A DNA stretch of 64,000 nt from assembly GCF_000208745.1 (NCBI RefSeq), contig NC_030855.1, forward strand, positions 8,697,693-8,761,692, written 5' to 3'. The position numbers were made by a program, and so were the translations under genes. Every line of letters starts with the position of its first letter. Position 1 is the first letter of the stretch. Below the pieces are notes generated by a model. It was not told where the DNA came from and did not search any database. It saw only the letters and a list, made by a program, of their open reading frames with translations. Source of the stretch: Theobroma cacao. Taxonomy: Eukaryota > Streptophyta > Magnoliopsida > Malvales > Malvaceae. Below are positions 22,982 to 35,352 of this stretch, piece by piece.

Positions 22982-23930
22982 GGGGTATATACTCGATGGG
23001 GAAAGATTTATTAAGACCCCCAAGACTGGTCCAATAAAAGAACACAACCTACTTGCTCAACCTAAAGAAACCCCTTCCAGATTCTCAAATGAAGTAATTT
23101 TTAATTTGTTCATGAGAATTGATGGAAAGCTGACTAACCAATGAGAAAAGATATAGAAAATTGAAGAGAAAATCACTGAGTTGGAAAACAAGCTGAAGGA
23201 GAAGGAAAGCATTCCATTTGCAATATCTAGCACTGCACCAGCATAGCAAGGCGCTGAAGGTTCAACTGAGCCAGCAGAAAAATCTGCTCCTCATGTTGAA
23301 AGTTATGGCTTTCAAGCTGAAGGTTCCACCTACAAGTCTACCAGTCCTATTTTACAAACTGAAGACTTTCCTCAAGGGGTTGATCAGACATCCAAGACAT
23401 CCTTTCCTGAACCTCAAAGCAAAAATGATTCAGAATAAGGGACAGAAGTAGTTGGATAGAGAAACAACAGGCCTTTCCTTCAAATTCAGAGGAAGTTTCC
23501 ATTCTAGATGTCTTCCACCAAATGGTTAAGGAGGGACAAGCTGAAAAAGACACTATCAAGACAAAAACTCAAAAGGATGGTAAAGATGTAGGAAAACGAA
23601 AGAAACCTGCATCAGCTACCAGAGTAAAGGCAAAAGTAGAAAAAGCCAAAGCCACTGCAGCACCACCAATTGAGGCAAAACCACCAACCAAGGGTAGGAA
23701 AACTATGGCAACCAAGACAGCTTTTCACAAGAGAAGAAAGTCTTTTAGGTTGGTAGAGAAATGTAGACCAGTTTCAACCTCTTCTCTTTAGAATCCAATA
23801 CCTGTCTCAAACAAGTTCTCACCAAAGTCCTCCCCTTAGAAAGTCATCACCTCTTCGAGAGCCCTCTCCTTTTCCTCTAAACCCTTTCTATTACACTAAA
23901 TCCTCACCCTCTGATACATCAGATGAGTAG
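22982..23930 (+). pseudogene. Copia-1 third ORF, C-terminal part
   Basis: Resumes right after the Gypsy-1 TSD. A short heptad-like stretch near 23155-23215 (IEEKITELENKLKEKE) suggests a coiled coil. The frame is open again at 23522-23791, rich in Lys, Pro and Ala (KKPASATRVKAKVEKAKATA; HKRRKSFRLVEK), a possible nuclear-localisation or nucleic-acid-binding tail. It ends SDTSDE and TAG at 23928-23930. Stops at about 23142, 23245 and 23789 break it. Same protein as the minus-strand ORF at 30084-32030. Confidence 0.75.
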
Positions 23931-24716
23931 AAGCCCCTTCCTTTGATGCTAACAAAAAGGGGGAGTAAAATGGGTGCAGGAATTAAAAAAAAAATGTTAA
24001 GGTGGAGGAACCAAGAACCTAGGAAAGAAAAGAAAGCAGAATCAGGAGCAGGAACTTAGAAAAATTGGAGATAGGAAGCAAAATTGTCCAAAGGCAATTT
24101 TGAAATACTTTTTAATTAACTGCTATTTGTGCCATGGTGGCACTTGAACACTTAAGTTTAATTCTGTTGTTTATATAGTTGTGTGTGAAAAGTGAATGCT
24201 GAAATGTCTATGTTGTTTAACTGCTACAAATTGAAGTCTACTGATATTTTGTTATCTTGGTATTTTTACTGTCATGAACAAAATCTACTGATGCTATGCT
24301 GATACTGATGCTGATAAATGATTTTTGTTATGGCATTATGAATGATTTTTGTTTGTAAATAGATATAGATGGGGTGAATAGTATATCAATTGAAACATGA
24401 ATGATGTAGACAAAATCTGAAATCAATAAACTGTTGACAGCTGCTGGAACATTTATGAAAATTTGTCAACACCTATTGCTGAAAGTTTAATGATGATCTG
24501 CTAATACTTACTTGCTGCAAATCACTCCATATTTCTGCATATATGTACAATGTCACTTTCTATATGACAAAAATAAAATTTGATGGAATAAAGTAAGCAA
24601 AAATATGCACATACTTAGGGGGAGCAATCCTCACTTTCTGCAGAGAACTAAAAAGACTAAAAAGACACTATGCTATCAATCAAGGAATGTTTTGTCATCA
24701 TCAAAAAGGGGGAGAT
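23931..24716 (+). other. Copia-1 3' noncoding region with repeated polypurine tracts
   Basis: No ORF. Three purine tracts occur: AAAAAGGGGGAG (23954-23965), AGGGGGAG (24617-24624) and the terminal AAAAAGGGGGAGAT (24703-24716) abutting the 3' LTR. Multiple PPT-like tracts upstream of the 3' LTR are a known Sirevirus feature; the last is the presumptive plus-strand primer. Confidence 0.8.
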
Positions 24717-25790
24717 TGTTAGCTCCATTAGTTTTAGATGATAATAAAACACTTCCATTCATTTATGTCTAATATCTTTACTTGAATGTGCCGAAAAATT
24801 AATATATGAAATCAATCATTTAACTCCTCAAAGAGTATATCAAAAGAAAAAGTGGAATAAAAATGATAAGATGTAACTATCTAACAAGGAGGAAGCCTAT
24901 TGATGAAACAAGGAAGAATATTGGTTGACCAAGTTTCAAATTGGAGGAATGGCAGGTTGAAGAGTTTGAGAAATAGAATCAACTTAGTCAACCAAGTCAG
25001 TCGACTAACTACTCTCTGCCAGAATCTACAACCAGAAACAGAACCAACTTAGTTGACCAAGTCAGTCGACTAAGAGCTCTCTGTCTGTAATTTGAACCAG
25101 AGCACTACAAGACAGATTAACGGCTAGAACTCATCCTCAACTGTTTCCAATGGCCATAAACTGTTAAACTGCTATCAGAGTTGCATCTCCAAGTATAAAA
25201 AGGTCTTCCAACAATTAGAAACAAGTTTTTTAGAAGTCTTAAAAGAGATTTTAGCTATAAAAACTTGAAAAACCAGAAAAGCTTCATTACACTTGTCTGC
25301 ACTTAAACGCCTGCTCCTTACATTTGTATTTAGCACTCAATCTTGTACCACTCAGATCAACCAGTGATCATAGGTACATTCTTTTACTACTTCTCTTGTA
25401 TTTTTAGAGCGAGGGAGTCATTCTAAGGGGTTGTTCAAGCTTGGGATAGCTTGATTGTTGAATGTTGTGGTTGAGCCTTGGAAAACCACTTTGGGTTTTA
25501 GTTGAGCTCGTGAAAAACTAGTGTAAAAGGTTGTGGCTGAGCCTAGTAAAGCCATTGTAAAGCTTGGTGAAAGCTTGTGAATTTTATCGGTGTTTAGTGA
25601 ATTTGTGGGAAAATCCTAGGTTGGATAATCAAGGTAGTGGATGTAAGTCTTGGACCGAACCACTCTAAATTACTGAGCATCTTATACTCTGTTTTTATTT
25701 TCTTAAGTTCTGAAAATTAGTTTCCAATATTGTTAAGAGCCAAATTGTGCTATTCCCCCCCCCCTCTAGCACATATTATAGGGACCAACA
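24717..25790 (+). repeat. Copia-1 3' LTR
   Basis: Starts TGTTAGCTCC after the polypurine tract and ends GGGACCAACA before the TSD ACATA. 1074 bp, with the same hairpin repeats and TATA box (25194-25201) as the 5' LTR. Confidence 0.95.
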
Positions 25791-25795
25791 ACATA

Positions 25796-27111
25796 TATTC
25801 ACCATGCTGACTTGATATTTAAAATTCATGCAAAGGTTTTACATTGCAAAGTCTTACAAAAAGAATCATGTTACCACGATTGACACTTTTGAAATAATTT
25901 TGAAATGAGCTTTTGAAAACTCAATGTGCCTTTAAATGATTTTATCAAACTTGTAGATTCGAGAGTAGGTCGAATGTCACATCGAGATAGTGTGACCCTT
26001 GTGCACTAGTGAGCTCTAGCAAGAGAACCTTGGGGTTGCCAATGGGCTGTTAGATGTGGGTGGGGCCACAGTTTATGATTATACATGGCCAGGCCAAGAA
26101 ATGATATACGTGGCTAGGCCACAAATGATATATGCGGCTGTGATCGCTTAACTTCTCCGATGGTGGCCAACATCGTCTAGACTACCATGGTTGTGGAAAT
26201 CCAGTGGAGCGTGCTCTTAGATTATTATTACGTGGAAATAAGTCCACAAGCAATTACTATTACCTAGTCGAGAGTGATATCTCTTTGGGTTTTCACATAC
26301 GTAGTTTTTCACATGGTGAGAAATAATGATTTTTCCTCAGCTCCCTTACTTACACGATGACATTGGATTTAACTCCTCGTGTATGAGGTGATTTACGAAT
26401 TTCCATACAAACTTTGTGAATGTTGGATTTTTTTTTTACGGGAGCATGCATGACTATAGTTGTTAAATGGTTTCGACAGCAAAGATCTTTACATGAATTG
26501 GTTTGATACTTGATTTAGATGATTATCTTGCATTAAAATTTCTGGTTTTACATGTAAGGCACAAATTACCCTTTTGAACTAATTCGTTTACATAGATTCT
26601 TATATTTTTAATATTCAAATTTCCTATTCGTAGCTTGTTTCCCATCTACACCCTGCTCACAGAGCTAATGATCACTGAGTCTGTGAGACTCAACTCTTTA
26701 TTTCCCTTTTGCAGATAGCGATCGGCCTAGCGTGCATTCATCGGCAATCATTGTCCACCGCAGATAGGTAAAGGCATCTCATAGCATCTTATTCTAAGTC
26801 GCTCCACTGCTAGAGGTCAAGTCATCATACTTTGTTTTTCTTTTGTAAATGAATACTAGTCTCAACATAATATTCAATTAGAGATTTTAGATTATGATGT
26901 ATTTACATATGATCGTATGGATTAAAGGTAAAAATGATTTATTATGCTTATTGTTCAAATCATGTCACGAGAGTATGTGGTTTAAAGCAATAACATGGAT
27001 TGGTGAACGAGTATTGTGAATTAACGAGAATTTCTAATAAGGCTTGTTCAGGACTTGACAGGTTCTCCTAGATGTCTCGGATGCCGGTAGTGATCGAGGA
27101 GTGTCATTATA
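25796..27111 (+). repeat. LTR-C fragment, right of Copia-1
   Basis: Continuation of the LTR-C copy from 3249, colinear with about 40530-41790 of the solo LTR-C: ATTCGAGAGTAGGTC, the GTGGCTAGGCCAC repeats near 26110, the GATCACTGAGTC block and GGCTTGTTCAGGACTTG. The degenerate end TCATTATA (solo copy: TCGTTACA) meets satellite at 27112. No gene. Confidence 0.8.
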
Positions 27112-28170
27112 AGCGAAAGCCTAATTACTCGCTTCAAGTGGTTTTTTAATCATATAAATGATTTTAAATTGAATTGTTTTTCAGTTTTAACTAAAACAGA
27201 TCATGATTGGATATTTGCATTAGGAAACGTGAAGCAAAAGTCATCCATTGAAAAGAAAAGTCCATTTCTAGTCTCTCATCCCATCGAAAGCCTTGTTACT
27301 TGCTTTTAATGGATTTATAATCTTACAAATGATTTTAAATTAAACTTTTTTTCATTTTTGGTTAAAATCCCTCATAATTGGATGTTTACATCAGGAAACA
27401 TGAAGCAGATGCCATCCATTGACAAGAAAAGTCCATTTATAGTCACTAATCCCATCGAAAGTCTTGTTACTTACTTTAAATGATTTTATAATCTTATAAA
27501 TGATTTTAAATCAAATTTCTTTTCATTTTTAGTTAAATTTCATCATAATTGGAGGTTTGCATCGAGAAACATGAAGTAGATGCCATCCATTGATAAGAAA
27601 AGTCAATTTATAGTCACTAATGCCTTCGAAAGTATTGTTACTTGCTTTAAGTGGTTTAACAATTTAATAAACGATTTTAAATCAAATTCTTTTTTCATTT
27701 CTTCTTCAAACATGTCATAATTGGATGTTTGCATGGGGAAACATGAAGCATAAGCCATCCATTGAAAGGAAATGTCCATTTATAGTCACTCATGCCTTCA
27801 AAAGCCTATTACTCACTTTAAATTATTTTATAATCTTATAAATTATTTTAAATCAAAATATTTAATTTTTGTTTAAAATCAATCATAATTAAATATCTGC
27901 ATTAGGAAATGCGAAGTGGATGTCATCCATTGAGAAGAAAAGTCAATTTTTAGTCACTCATGCCATCAAAAGCCTTGTCATTCGCATTAATGTTTTATAA
28001 TCTTATAAATGATTTTAAATGAAAATCTTTTTTGTTTTTGGTGAAAGACCCTTATAATTGCATGTTTGTATCAAGCAACATGAAGCAGAAGCTATCCATT
28101 AACAGAAAAAGTCCACTTATAGCAACTCATGCCTTCGAAAGTCTTGTTACTCACTCTAAATGGTTCAATA
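27112..28170. repeat. ~170-bp satellite array, segment 1
   Basis: About six tandem monomers. The motif CATCCATTG recurs at 27242, 27413, 27583, 27755 and 27924, spacing 169-172 bp. Each monomer carries AAAAGTCCATTTATAGTCAC, a GAAAGCCTTGTTACTCGC-like block, AATGATTTTAAATC and TCATAATTGGATGTTTGCAT. Divergence between monomers is roughly 10-20% by eye. The array is cut by Copia-2, which duplicated CAATA (28166-28170). Confidence 0.9.
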
Positions 28171-29243
28171 TGTTGGTCCCGAAAATATGTGCTAGATGGG
28201 GGTGAATAGCACAATTTGGCTCTTGACAAGATTGGAAACTAATTTCTAGAACTTAAGAAAACAAAAACAGAGTATAAAATGCATAGCAATTTTAAGTGGT
28301 TCAGTCCAAGACCTACATCCACTACCTTGATTATCCAACCAAGGATTTTCCCACAAATCCACAATGGACCGGTGAAATTCACAAGCTCTTACCAAGCTTT
28401 ACAATGGCCTTTACCAACTCAGCCAAAAACCTTTTACACTAGTTTTTCACAAGCTCAACTAAAACCCAAAGTGGTTTTCCAAGGCTCAACCACAACCTAT
28501 AACATTCAAGCTTTCCCAAGCTTGAACAACCCTTTAGAGTGACTCCCTCACTCTAAGTATACAATAAGAGAAGTTAAAGCAAGTACCTATGATCACAAGT
28601 TGATCTGAATGATACAAGATTGAGTGCTAAATACAATGGCAAAGAGTAGGCGCTTAAGTGTAGACAAGTGTAGTGAAGCTTTTCTGGTTTTTCAACTTTC
28701 TATAGCTCAAATCTCATTCAAGGCTTCAAAAACTTGTTTCTCATTGTTAGAAGACCTTTTTATACTTGGGGATGCAACTTTGAGGGCAGTTTGACAGTTT
28801 ATGGCTGTTGGAAACAATTGAGGATGAGTTCTAGCCGTTAAGCTGTTTTGTAGTGCTCTAATTCAAATTACAGACAAAGAACTCTTAGTCGACTAACTTG
28901 GTTGACTAAGTTGATTCTGTTTCTAGTTTGCAAATTCTGGCAGAGGGCACTTAGTCGATTGACTTGGTTGACTAAGTTGGTTCTGTTTCTCAAACTCTTT
29001 AACTCGCCATTTCTCCAATTTGAAATTTAGTCAACCAATGTTCTTCCTTTTTTCACCAATAAGCTTCCTCCTTGTTATTCAATTACATCTTGTTGATTTT
29101 ATCCCTCTTTTTCTTTCAAAAATACTCTTTGAGGAGTTAATTAAATTAATTTCGTATATTAATTTCCTACACACTCAAATAAAGGAATTAGACACAAATA
29201 AATGGGAATGTTTTATTATCATCAAAAACTAATGGAGCCAACA
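28171..29243 (-). repeat. Copia-2 3' LTR
   Basis: + strand TGTTGGTCCC...GAGCCAACA. It contains the minus-strand TATA box (28757-28764) and hairpin repeats with CTTAGTCGACTAA near 28885. The frame 28279-28542 on the + strand is a shadow. Confidence 0.95.
28757..28764 (-). promoter_or_regulatory. TATA box in the Copia-2 3' LTR
   Basis: TATAAAAA on the minus strand in CCAAGTATAAAAAGG, conserved in all four Copia LTRs (the Copia-2 5' LTR has it at 37859-37866). Confidence 0.6.
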
Positions 29244-30083
29244 ATCTCCCCCTTTTTGATGATGACAACATTCCTTGATTAATAGCATGGTGTCTTTTTA
29301 CTCTTTTTCGTTTTCTGTAGAAAAGGGAGATTGCTCCCCCTAACTATAAGCTCCCCTTTAGTTTGTGTAAACTTTTCTTACTTTTACTCCAGTAAATTTC
29401 ATTTTTGTCATAAGAGAGAATGATATTGAACATTTTAAGAATGCATTTATGCAAAAATCTGGAATGATTTACAGCAATGAAAGTTGATAGATTTTCATAA
29501 AGAATTCAGTAGAGTTCTGTCAACAGCCATATAATTATCAGTCATATAATTATCAGATTTAATCTATTCCCTTCATGATTCAATTGGCATTTTATGCATA
29601 GCATCTATATCTATTTACAACCAGAGATTATTTACTATGTCATAACAAAAATCACTTATCAGCATGTAAATCAATATCAACATATCATTAGCAGATTTTT
29701 ATTCATGATAGTGAAGATACCAAAATAGCAAAATATTAGCAAACTTCAAGTTATAGCAGTTAAGCAACATAGCCATATCAATATTCATGTTTCACACACA
29801 GCCATATAAACAACAGAATTAAAACTAAGTGTTCAAGTGCCACCATGACATAAACAACAGTTAATCAAAAACATTTCGAAATTGCCCCTGGACTATTTTT
29901 GCTTCCTATCTCCTATTTCTCTAAGTTCATGCACCCCTGGTTCTGTTTTCTTTCCTTTCCTAGGTTCAATCTTGGTTCCTCTATCCTAACACTTTTTTTA
30001 AATAATTATACTATTCTGGTTCTTGGTTCCTGCACCCATTCTATTTTATTCCACCTTTTTATCAGCATCAAAGGGAGGGGCTT
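29244..30083 (-). other. Copia-2 3' noncoding region and polypurine tract
   Basis: The minus-strand tract ATCAAAAAGGGGGAGAT abuts the LTR at 29244-29260; a second tract AGGGGGAG lies near 29335. A third, after the ORF (near 30050), is degraded to AAAAAGGTGGAA. No gene; the + strand frame 29899-30126 is not supported. Confidence 0.75.
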
Positions 30084-32030
30084 CTATTCATCTGATGTGT
30101 CGAAGGGTGAGGATTCAGTGCTGTAGAAAGGGTTGAGAGGAAACAGAGAGGGCTCTCGAAGAGGTGATGATTGTCTTGGGGAAGGTTCTGGAGAAGACTT
30201 GTTTGAGACAAGGATTGAAGATGAGGCTAAAACTAGTTTGGATTTCTCTACCAACCTAGAAGACTTTCTTCTTTTGAGAAAAGCTGTCTTGGTTGCCATT
30301 GTCTTCCTGCCTTTGGTTGGTTGTTTTGCCTCAACTGATGGTGCTATGATGGCTTCTGGTTTCCCTGTTTTTGCCTTTAGTTTGGGAGTTGAAGCAGGTT
30401 TCTTTCTTTTTCTTACATTTGACCAATGCTTATGAGTTGCTGTCTTGATAGTGTCTTTTTCAGCTTGTTCCTCTCTGACCATTTGGTGAAAAATGTCTAT
30501 AATGGAAACTTCCTCTGAATTTGGAGAAGAGGCCTGATGTTTCTCAATTTCTACACCAGCTACTTTAGTCCTTTGTTTTGAGTCATTTTTGCTTTGAGGT
30601 TCAGGGGAGGGTGTTTTGGCTAGCTGATCAACTCCTTGTGGGGAGTCCTCAGTTTGCAGAACAGGATTGGCAGACTTGTAGGTAGAGCCTTTAGCTTGAG
30701 TGCCAAAACTTCCAGTATGAGGAGCAGACTTCTCTACTGGCTCTATTGAACCTTCAACACCTTGCTATACAGGTGCAGTGCTGGATGTTGCAGAACTGTC
30801 TGCAGCCACAAGTTTAAATGACATGTTTTCTTTCTCCTTCAATTTGCTTTCCAACTCAGTAATTTTTTCTTCCATTTTTTGGAACTTCACTCATTGGTCA
30901 GTTAGCTCACCATCAATCCTCATAAGCAAATTAAAAATCACTTCATTTGAAAATATGGAGGAAGCTTTTGCAGGTTGACCAGGCAGACTGTGTTCTTTTC
31001 TTGGACTAGTTTTAGAGGTTTTGATAAACTTCTCTTCATCGAGCACATACCCCAACTTAACTAAGCTGCCATAATAAATGGCTTGGTCTCTGGTTTTCAC
31101 TAGGTGCATATCATCCCTTTTAGCCCATATTCCTTTCTTCTGCATAAGGGATGTAATCACATTCCCATATGGCAGATTGACCTTATCAAGTCTGCAGGCA
31201 CTTCTCATTTTCTCAATCATAAATCTCCCTAGATTTGGAGACACTCCATTAAAAGCATGCTCCATCAGCCAAAGATCCTAGAGGCTGATGTAGCTAAGAC
31301 TTCCACTCCTCCCTTGAATATTTGTTGCTATAAAGTAATTTAGTATCCTAATCTGTGGATTGATTATCAGAACTGAATTACTTTTAGATGAGTATTTTTC
31401 TTTCCTTCCAGTGATGATCTCCCACAGTGAGGACGGATCATATTTTTCTAGAAGTTCAAATTCACCTATTTCACCCTTTATTTTCAGTAGGTTCCCTAAA
31501 TCTCTAACAGTCACAACAAACTCTTTTCCATTCAAATAGACATTCAAGCCATCTTCTACATAGTCATAAGAATCTATTAATTCATTTTCTTTCAGAGCAA
31601 TGCCAGAGTAAAATTCTTTAACCAGACTTGGACTATATGACCTATTCTTAAAGGTGTTGTAACCTTTAAGTTTTAGCTCATCAAAGTACTCAGATAGACT
31701 GGTATGGATTTCTACATTTTTCTCAAAACTCTTCCAATCAATAAACTTTTTGTAGGAGATTGGTGCATTTTCTATATTCTTAAATCTATACTCATGCAGC
31801 TTATTTCTAAATTTCGAAGAATAAGAAGAATTGATACCTTTCTATAGTGAGGGTTCTGTATCTTTCTTCTTGTCTGTTTTCTGCTTTTTTCCTCTTAGTT
31901 TCTCTGCTATTTCCTTCACTGAAGCAGGCATGATTTTCTTCTTCTGACTTTTTGTTCCGATTTCTTCCTCCATTGGCGTTTTTCCTTTCTACTTCTTTGA
32001 TACTTCTTTACTCTGAGATGTTCTAGCCAT
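30084..32030 (-). pseudogene. Copia-2 third ORF
   Basis: Minus strand from ATG 32030 (MARTSQSKE) to the stop after SPFDTSDE. Stop TAG at 31991-31989. Open pieces: 31547-31278 (MNVYLNGKEFVVTVRDLGNL, SLWEIITGRKEKYSSK), 31265-30891 (RFMIEKMRSACRLDKVNLPY, KTRDQAIYYGSLVKLGYV) and 30482-30084 (basic tail RKKPASTPKLKAK, AFLKRRKSSRLVEK). A heptad-like stretch (MEEKITELESKLKEKE) lies near 30880-30830. Same layout as Copia-1: charged N-terminus, globular core resembling the so-called putative plant transposon protein domain, coiled coil, basic tail. Function unknown. Confidence 0.8.
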
Positions 32031-32424
32031 TTTGGTTCTAGAAATTTCTAAAGGTTTGAGTCGATTTTAGAGGCAACTAGGAGGATTTAGGTTTTGTTTT
32101 TAGAGCAACAAGTTGCAGAAGAGAGGGAAGAAAAGGTTGGCAGCAGTTATTGCTCAAAACACTTCTCATCTTCCTTTAAAAATTACCCTACTTTTATTTC
32201 TTCATATTTTCAAATCTCCCTCTAAAATTTTGATTATTTACCTTTGGCAGCTCTGCTTTATTCCTCTTTACACCCGGTAAATCAAGTTTTTACCACAATT
32301 TACTCCTATTTCTTTAAACTCACTAAGTCTTATTATTTAAGGATGTCAGGCCACTCTTAGTTGACTAAGAATTCCTTAGTCGATTGAATGCATTCTGTTT
32401 TCAATGTGAGAGCCAAAGATTTTC
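32031..32424 (-). other. Copia-2 spacer between pol and the third ORF
   Basis: Noncoding. It contains the inverted repeat AGTTGACTAAG (32359-32369) and CTTAGTCGATT (32375-32385), matching the Copia-1 spacer and the LTR hairpins. Confidence 0.75.
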
Positions 32425-34113
32425 TTATAATTCTTTCACATTAACCATCCACAAATTTCTTCTAATCTCACAAAATCTATCTTCACTCAGTGGTTTGGTA
32501 AAAATGTCTACTAATTGATGTAGAGTATTCACAAAATCTATTTTAATGTCATTTTTCATTACATGGTGTCTAATAAAATTGTGTATAATTTCAATGTGTT
32601 TTGTCCTAGAATGTTGCACAGGATTTTTTGATATATTGATTGCACTTGTATTATCACAGTATATTGGTACATTATGCATAGTTATTCCATAGTCTTTTAA
32701 TTGTTGCTTGATCCAAAAGATTTGTGCACAGCAGCTACCTAATGATACATATTCAGCCTTTGCTGTAGATAGTGCTATTGAGTTTTGCTTCTTGCTGCAC
32801 CAAGACACAAACATCCTTCCTAAAAATTGGCATGTTCCACTAGTGCTTTTCCTATCAGTTCTGCTACCAGCAAAGTTAGCATCTGAATATCCAAATAAGC
32901 TAATAGTTGAGTCTCTAGAGTACCATATTCCTAGTTCTTGAGTGTCTATGAGGTATATAAAAATTTTCTTAACAGCTGTTTGGTGTGATTATTTAGGATG
33001 TGACTGGAATCTAGCACACAAGCACACACTAAACTGAATATCTGGTCTACTTGCTATTAAGTAAAGAAGAGAGCCGATCATACCTCTATAGAGCTTTTGA
33101 TCTACATATTTTCCTTTTTTATCTATGTCAAGTTTGGTAGATGTACTCATTGGTGTGGAAATTGATTTCAACTTCATCATATCAAATTTCTTGAGCATAT
33201 CATGAGTATATCTTTCTTGGTTGATGAAGATTCTTTCCTTACTTTGTTTGATTTGAAGACCAAGGAAGTACTTCAACTCTCCCATCATGCTCATCTCAAA
33301 TTCACCCTGCATTTCCTTTGCAAAGTTCTTGCATAAAGTTCATTAGTTACACCAAATACAATATCATCCACATATATTTGCATAACAATTAAATCATTTA
33401 GATATCTTTTTATGAACAATTTAGTATCGATGCTTCCTCTATCATATCTTTTTTCAATTAGAAATTTTGAAAGCCTCTCATACCAAGCTCGAGGAACTTG
33501 ATTCAATCCATACAATGCTTTGTGAAGCTTAAAAACATGATCAGATTTTTCAAAATCTTCAAAGCTAGGTGGTTGTTCTACAAAACTTCCTCTTGAATTA
33601 ATCCATTTAAGAATGCACTTTTTACATCCATTTGGTACAACTTAAAATTCATGAAGCATGCAAAAGCTAGCAACAATCTTATGGCTTCAATCCTAGCTAC
33701 AAGAGCAAAGGTTTCATCATAATCTATTCCTTCTTCTTTGTTGTATCCTTTTGCTACCAGCCTAGCTTTGTTTCTAACTACATTTCCTTGCTCATCTATT
33801 TTATTTCTAAATACCCATTTAGTACCAACAATAGGATGATTTAAAGGTCTAGGTACCAATGACCATACATGATTCTTAGTGAATTGATCAAGTTCTTCTT
33901 GCATGGCCATTATCAAACTTTCCTTCTTTTCAGCTTCAAAAAGCTTTTAGGTTCAATTTGAGATATAAAAGCTGAAAACTCACAAGTTTCTCTAGTTGCT
34001 TTCCTAGTTCTAACTCCTTGTGAAATGCCACCTATTATTTTGTCTTGTGGGTGATCTCTTACAAATCTCCAACTCCTTGGTAGATCATCATGTTGATTTT
34101 TTGCTATTTGCAA
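32425..34113 (-). pseudogene. Copia-2 pol: RT and RNase H
   Basis: Reverse transcriptase from about 33916 ([54 protein letters not shown]), a frameshift near 33575, then MYGLNQVPRAWYERL (33515) and the catalytic YVDDI (near 33370), another frameshift near 33310, then GELKYFLGLQIKQS to YLIASRPDIQFSV. RNase H follows: the SDADFAG region is out of frame, then STAKAEYVSL (AEAEYV in Copia-1: the catalytic Glu is Lys here) and YCDNTSAI. It ends NVKEL and TAA at 32425. The + strand frames over it are shadows. Confidence 0.9.
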
Positions 34114-35247
34114 TTTTCTAGAGATGGAGTTTCATTTCCACTTCTAGATGAGCTTTCTTCATTATTTTTATTGTTCTCTAAGCTCATTTCCTCCATTTGT
34201 TTTTCTAGGATTTGTATATCATCATCATCATCATGAACTTCTTTTTGTAAAGCATTTGACTCATCAAAAACTACATGGACTGATTCTTCAACGGTTAAGG
34301 TCCTTTTGTTAAAAACTTTATAGGCCTTTGAGTTTAATGCATATCCTAAAAATATTCCTTCATCACTCTTTAAATCAAACTTCCCTAGGGGCTGTTTTTC
34401 ATTGTTCAATACAAAGCATTTACAGCCAAAACTCCTAAGGTGAGAAATATTTGGTTTCCTACCTTTGTAAAGTTCATATGGAGTCTTTGAAATCAAGGGT
34501 CTTATTGAGACTCGATTAAGAATATAAGTTGTTGTATTTACTGCCTCAGCCTAAAGATATTTAGGTAGGTTGTTCTCACATAACATGGTCCTAGCCATTT
34601 CTTTTAATGTTCTGTTTTTCCTCTCTATTTTGCTGGGGTGTTCTAGGTGCAGAAAAATTGTGATCCAACCCCTTGTCATTGTAAAATTTTTCAAACTCAT
34701 CATTCTCAAATTCTCCTCCATGATCACTCTTTAAGCTAACTATGGCTAATCCTTTTTCATTTTCTAATTTCTTACAGTAACTTAAGAATGCTTGTAGAGC
34801 ATCATTCTTATGAGCAAGGAAGTATACCCAAGTATATCTAGAATAGTCATCAATTATTACAAAGCCATAAGATTTACCTCCTAAGCTAGTTGTGCTTATT
34901 CGACCAAATAGATCAATGTGCAACAATTCAAGAGGTCTAGATGTTGACACTATTTTCTTAGCCTTAAAGGATGTTCTAACTTGTTTTCCTAGTTGGCAAG
35001 CATCACATATCCTATTTGTTTCAAATTTCAATTTCGGCAGTCTAGCAACAAGATTTTTCTTTATAAATTTAGACATAGTATCCATGCTCACATGTCCTAA
35101 TCTCCTATGCCATAACCAGCTATCATTGTCAGCATTTGCAACAAGACATACTTCACTATTCACATCAAGGTCTTGAAGAAAAATTACATACATGTTCTTC
35201 AACCTTTTTCCTATAAATGAGATTTTATTTGTACTCATATCAATCAC
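34104..35247 (-). pseudogene. Copia-2 pol: integrase
   Basis: GAG-pre-integrase/HHCC zinc site in LWHRRLGH...CDACQLGK (about 35115-34995), then the rve core: first Asp in LLHIDLFG, second in SDHGGEF, third acidic residue in the segment after TPQQN where a frameshift near 34645 replaces the usual VVERKN. The C-terminal part continues at 34496-34104 (TPYELYKGRKPNISHLRSFG, IFLGYALNSKAYKVFNKRT, ending in the EEMSLENNKNNEESS linker). Nearly full length but disabled by the frameshift. Confidence 0.9.
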
Positions 35248-35352
35248 TTCACACTTAGTTGAATCAAAACATACTCTAAATCTTTTATCACATAATTAAC
35301 TAATACTTAGTAGATTATGCTTTAAGCCTTTAACTAGCAACACATGACTAAT

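Larger units (their letters stand above)
3250..25790 (+). mobile_element. Copia-1, Sirevirus-like Ty1/Copia element with nested insertions
   Basis: LTRs of 1075 bp (3250-4324) and 1074 bp (24717-25790) begin TGT and end CAACA/AAACA, flanked by a perfect 5-bp TSD ACATA (3245-3249 and 25791-25795). Primer-binding site, gag, part of pol, an extra third ORF and polypurine tracts are present in Sirevirus (Maximus/SIRE) order. Without its nested insertions (6505-9405 and 11505-22976) it is about 8.2 kb, some 2 kb shorter than Copia-2, because protease and integrase were deleted. The two LTRs differ by roughly 7% over the first 280 bp by eye. Stops and frameshifts in every ORF make it non-autonomous. 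Confidence 0.95.

Noticed and set aside
27112..28170. CRISPR-like interpretation of the regular repeats
   Set aside because: Whole ~170-bp units repeat head to tail with no unique spacers, in plant retroelement context.
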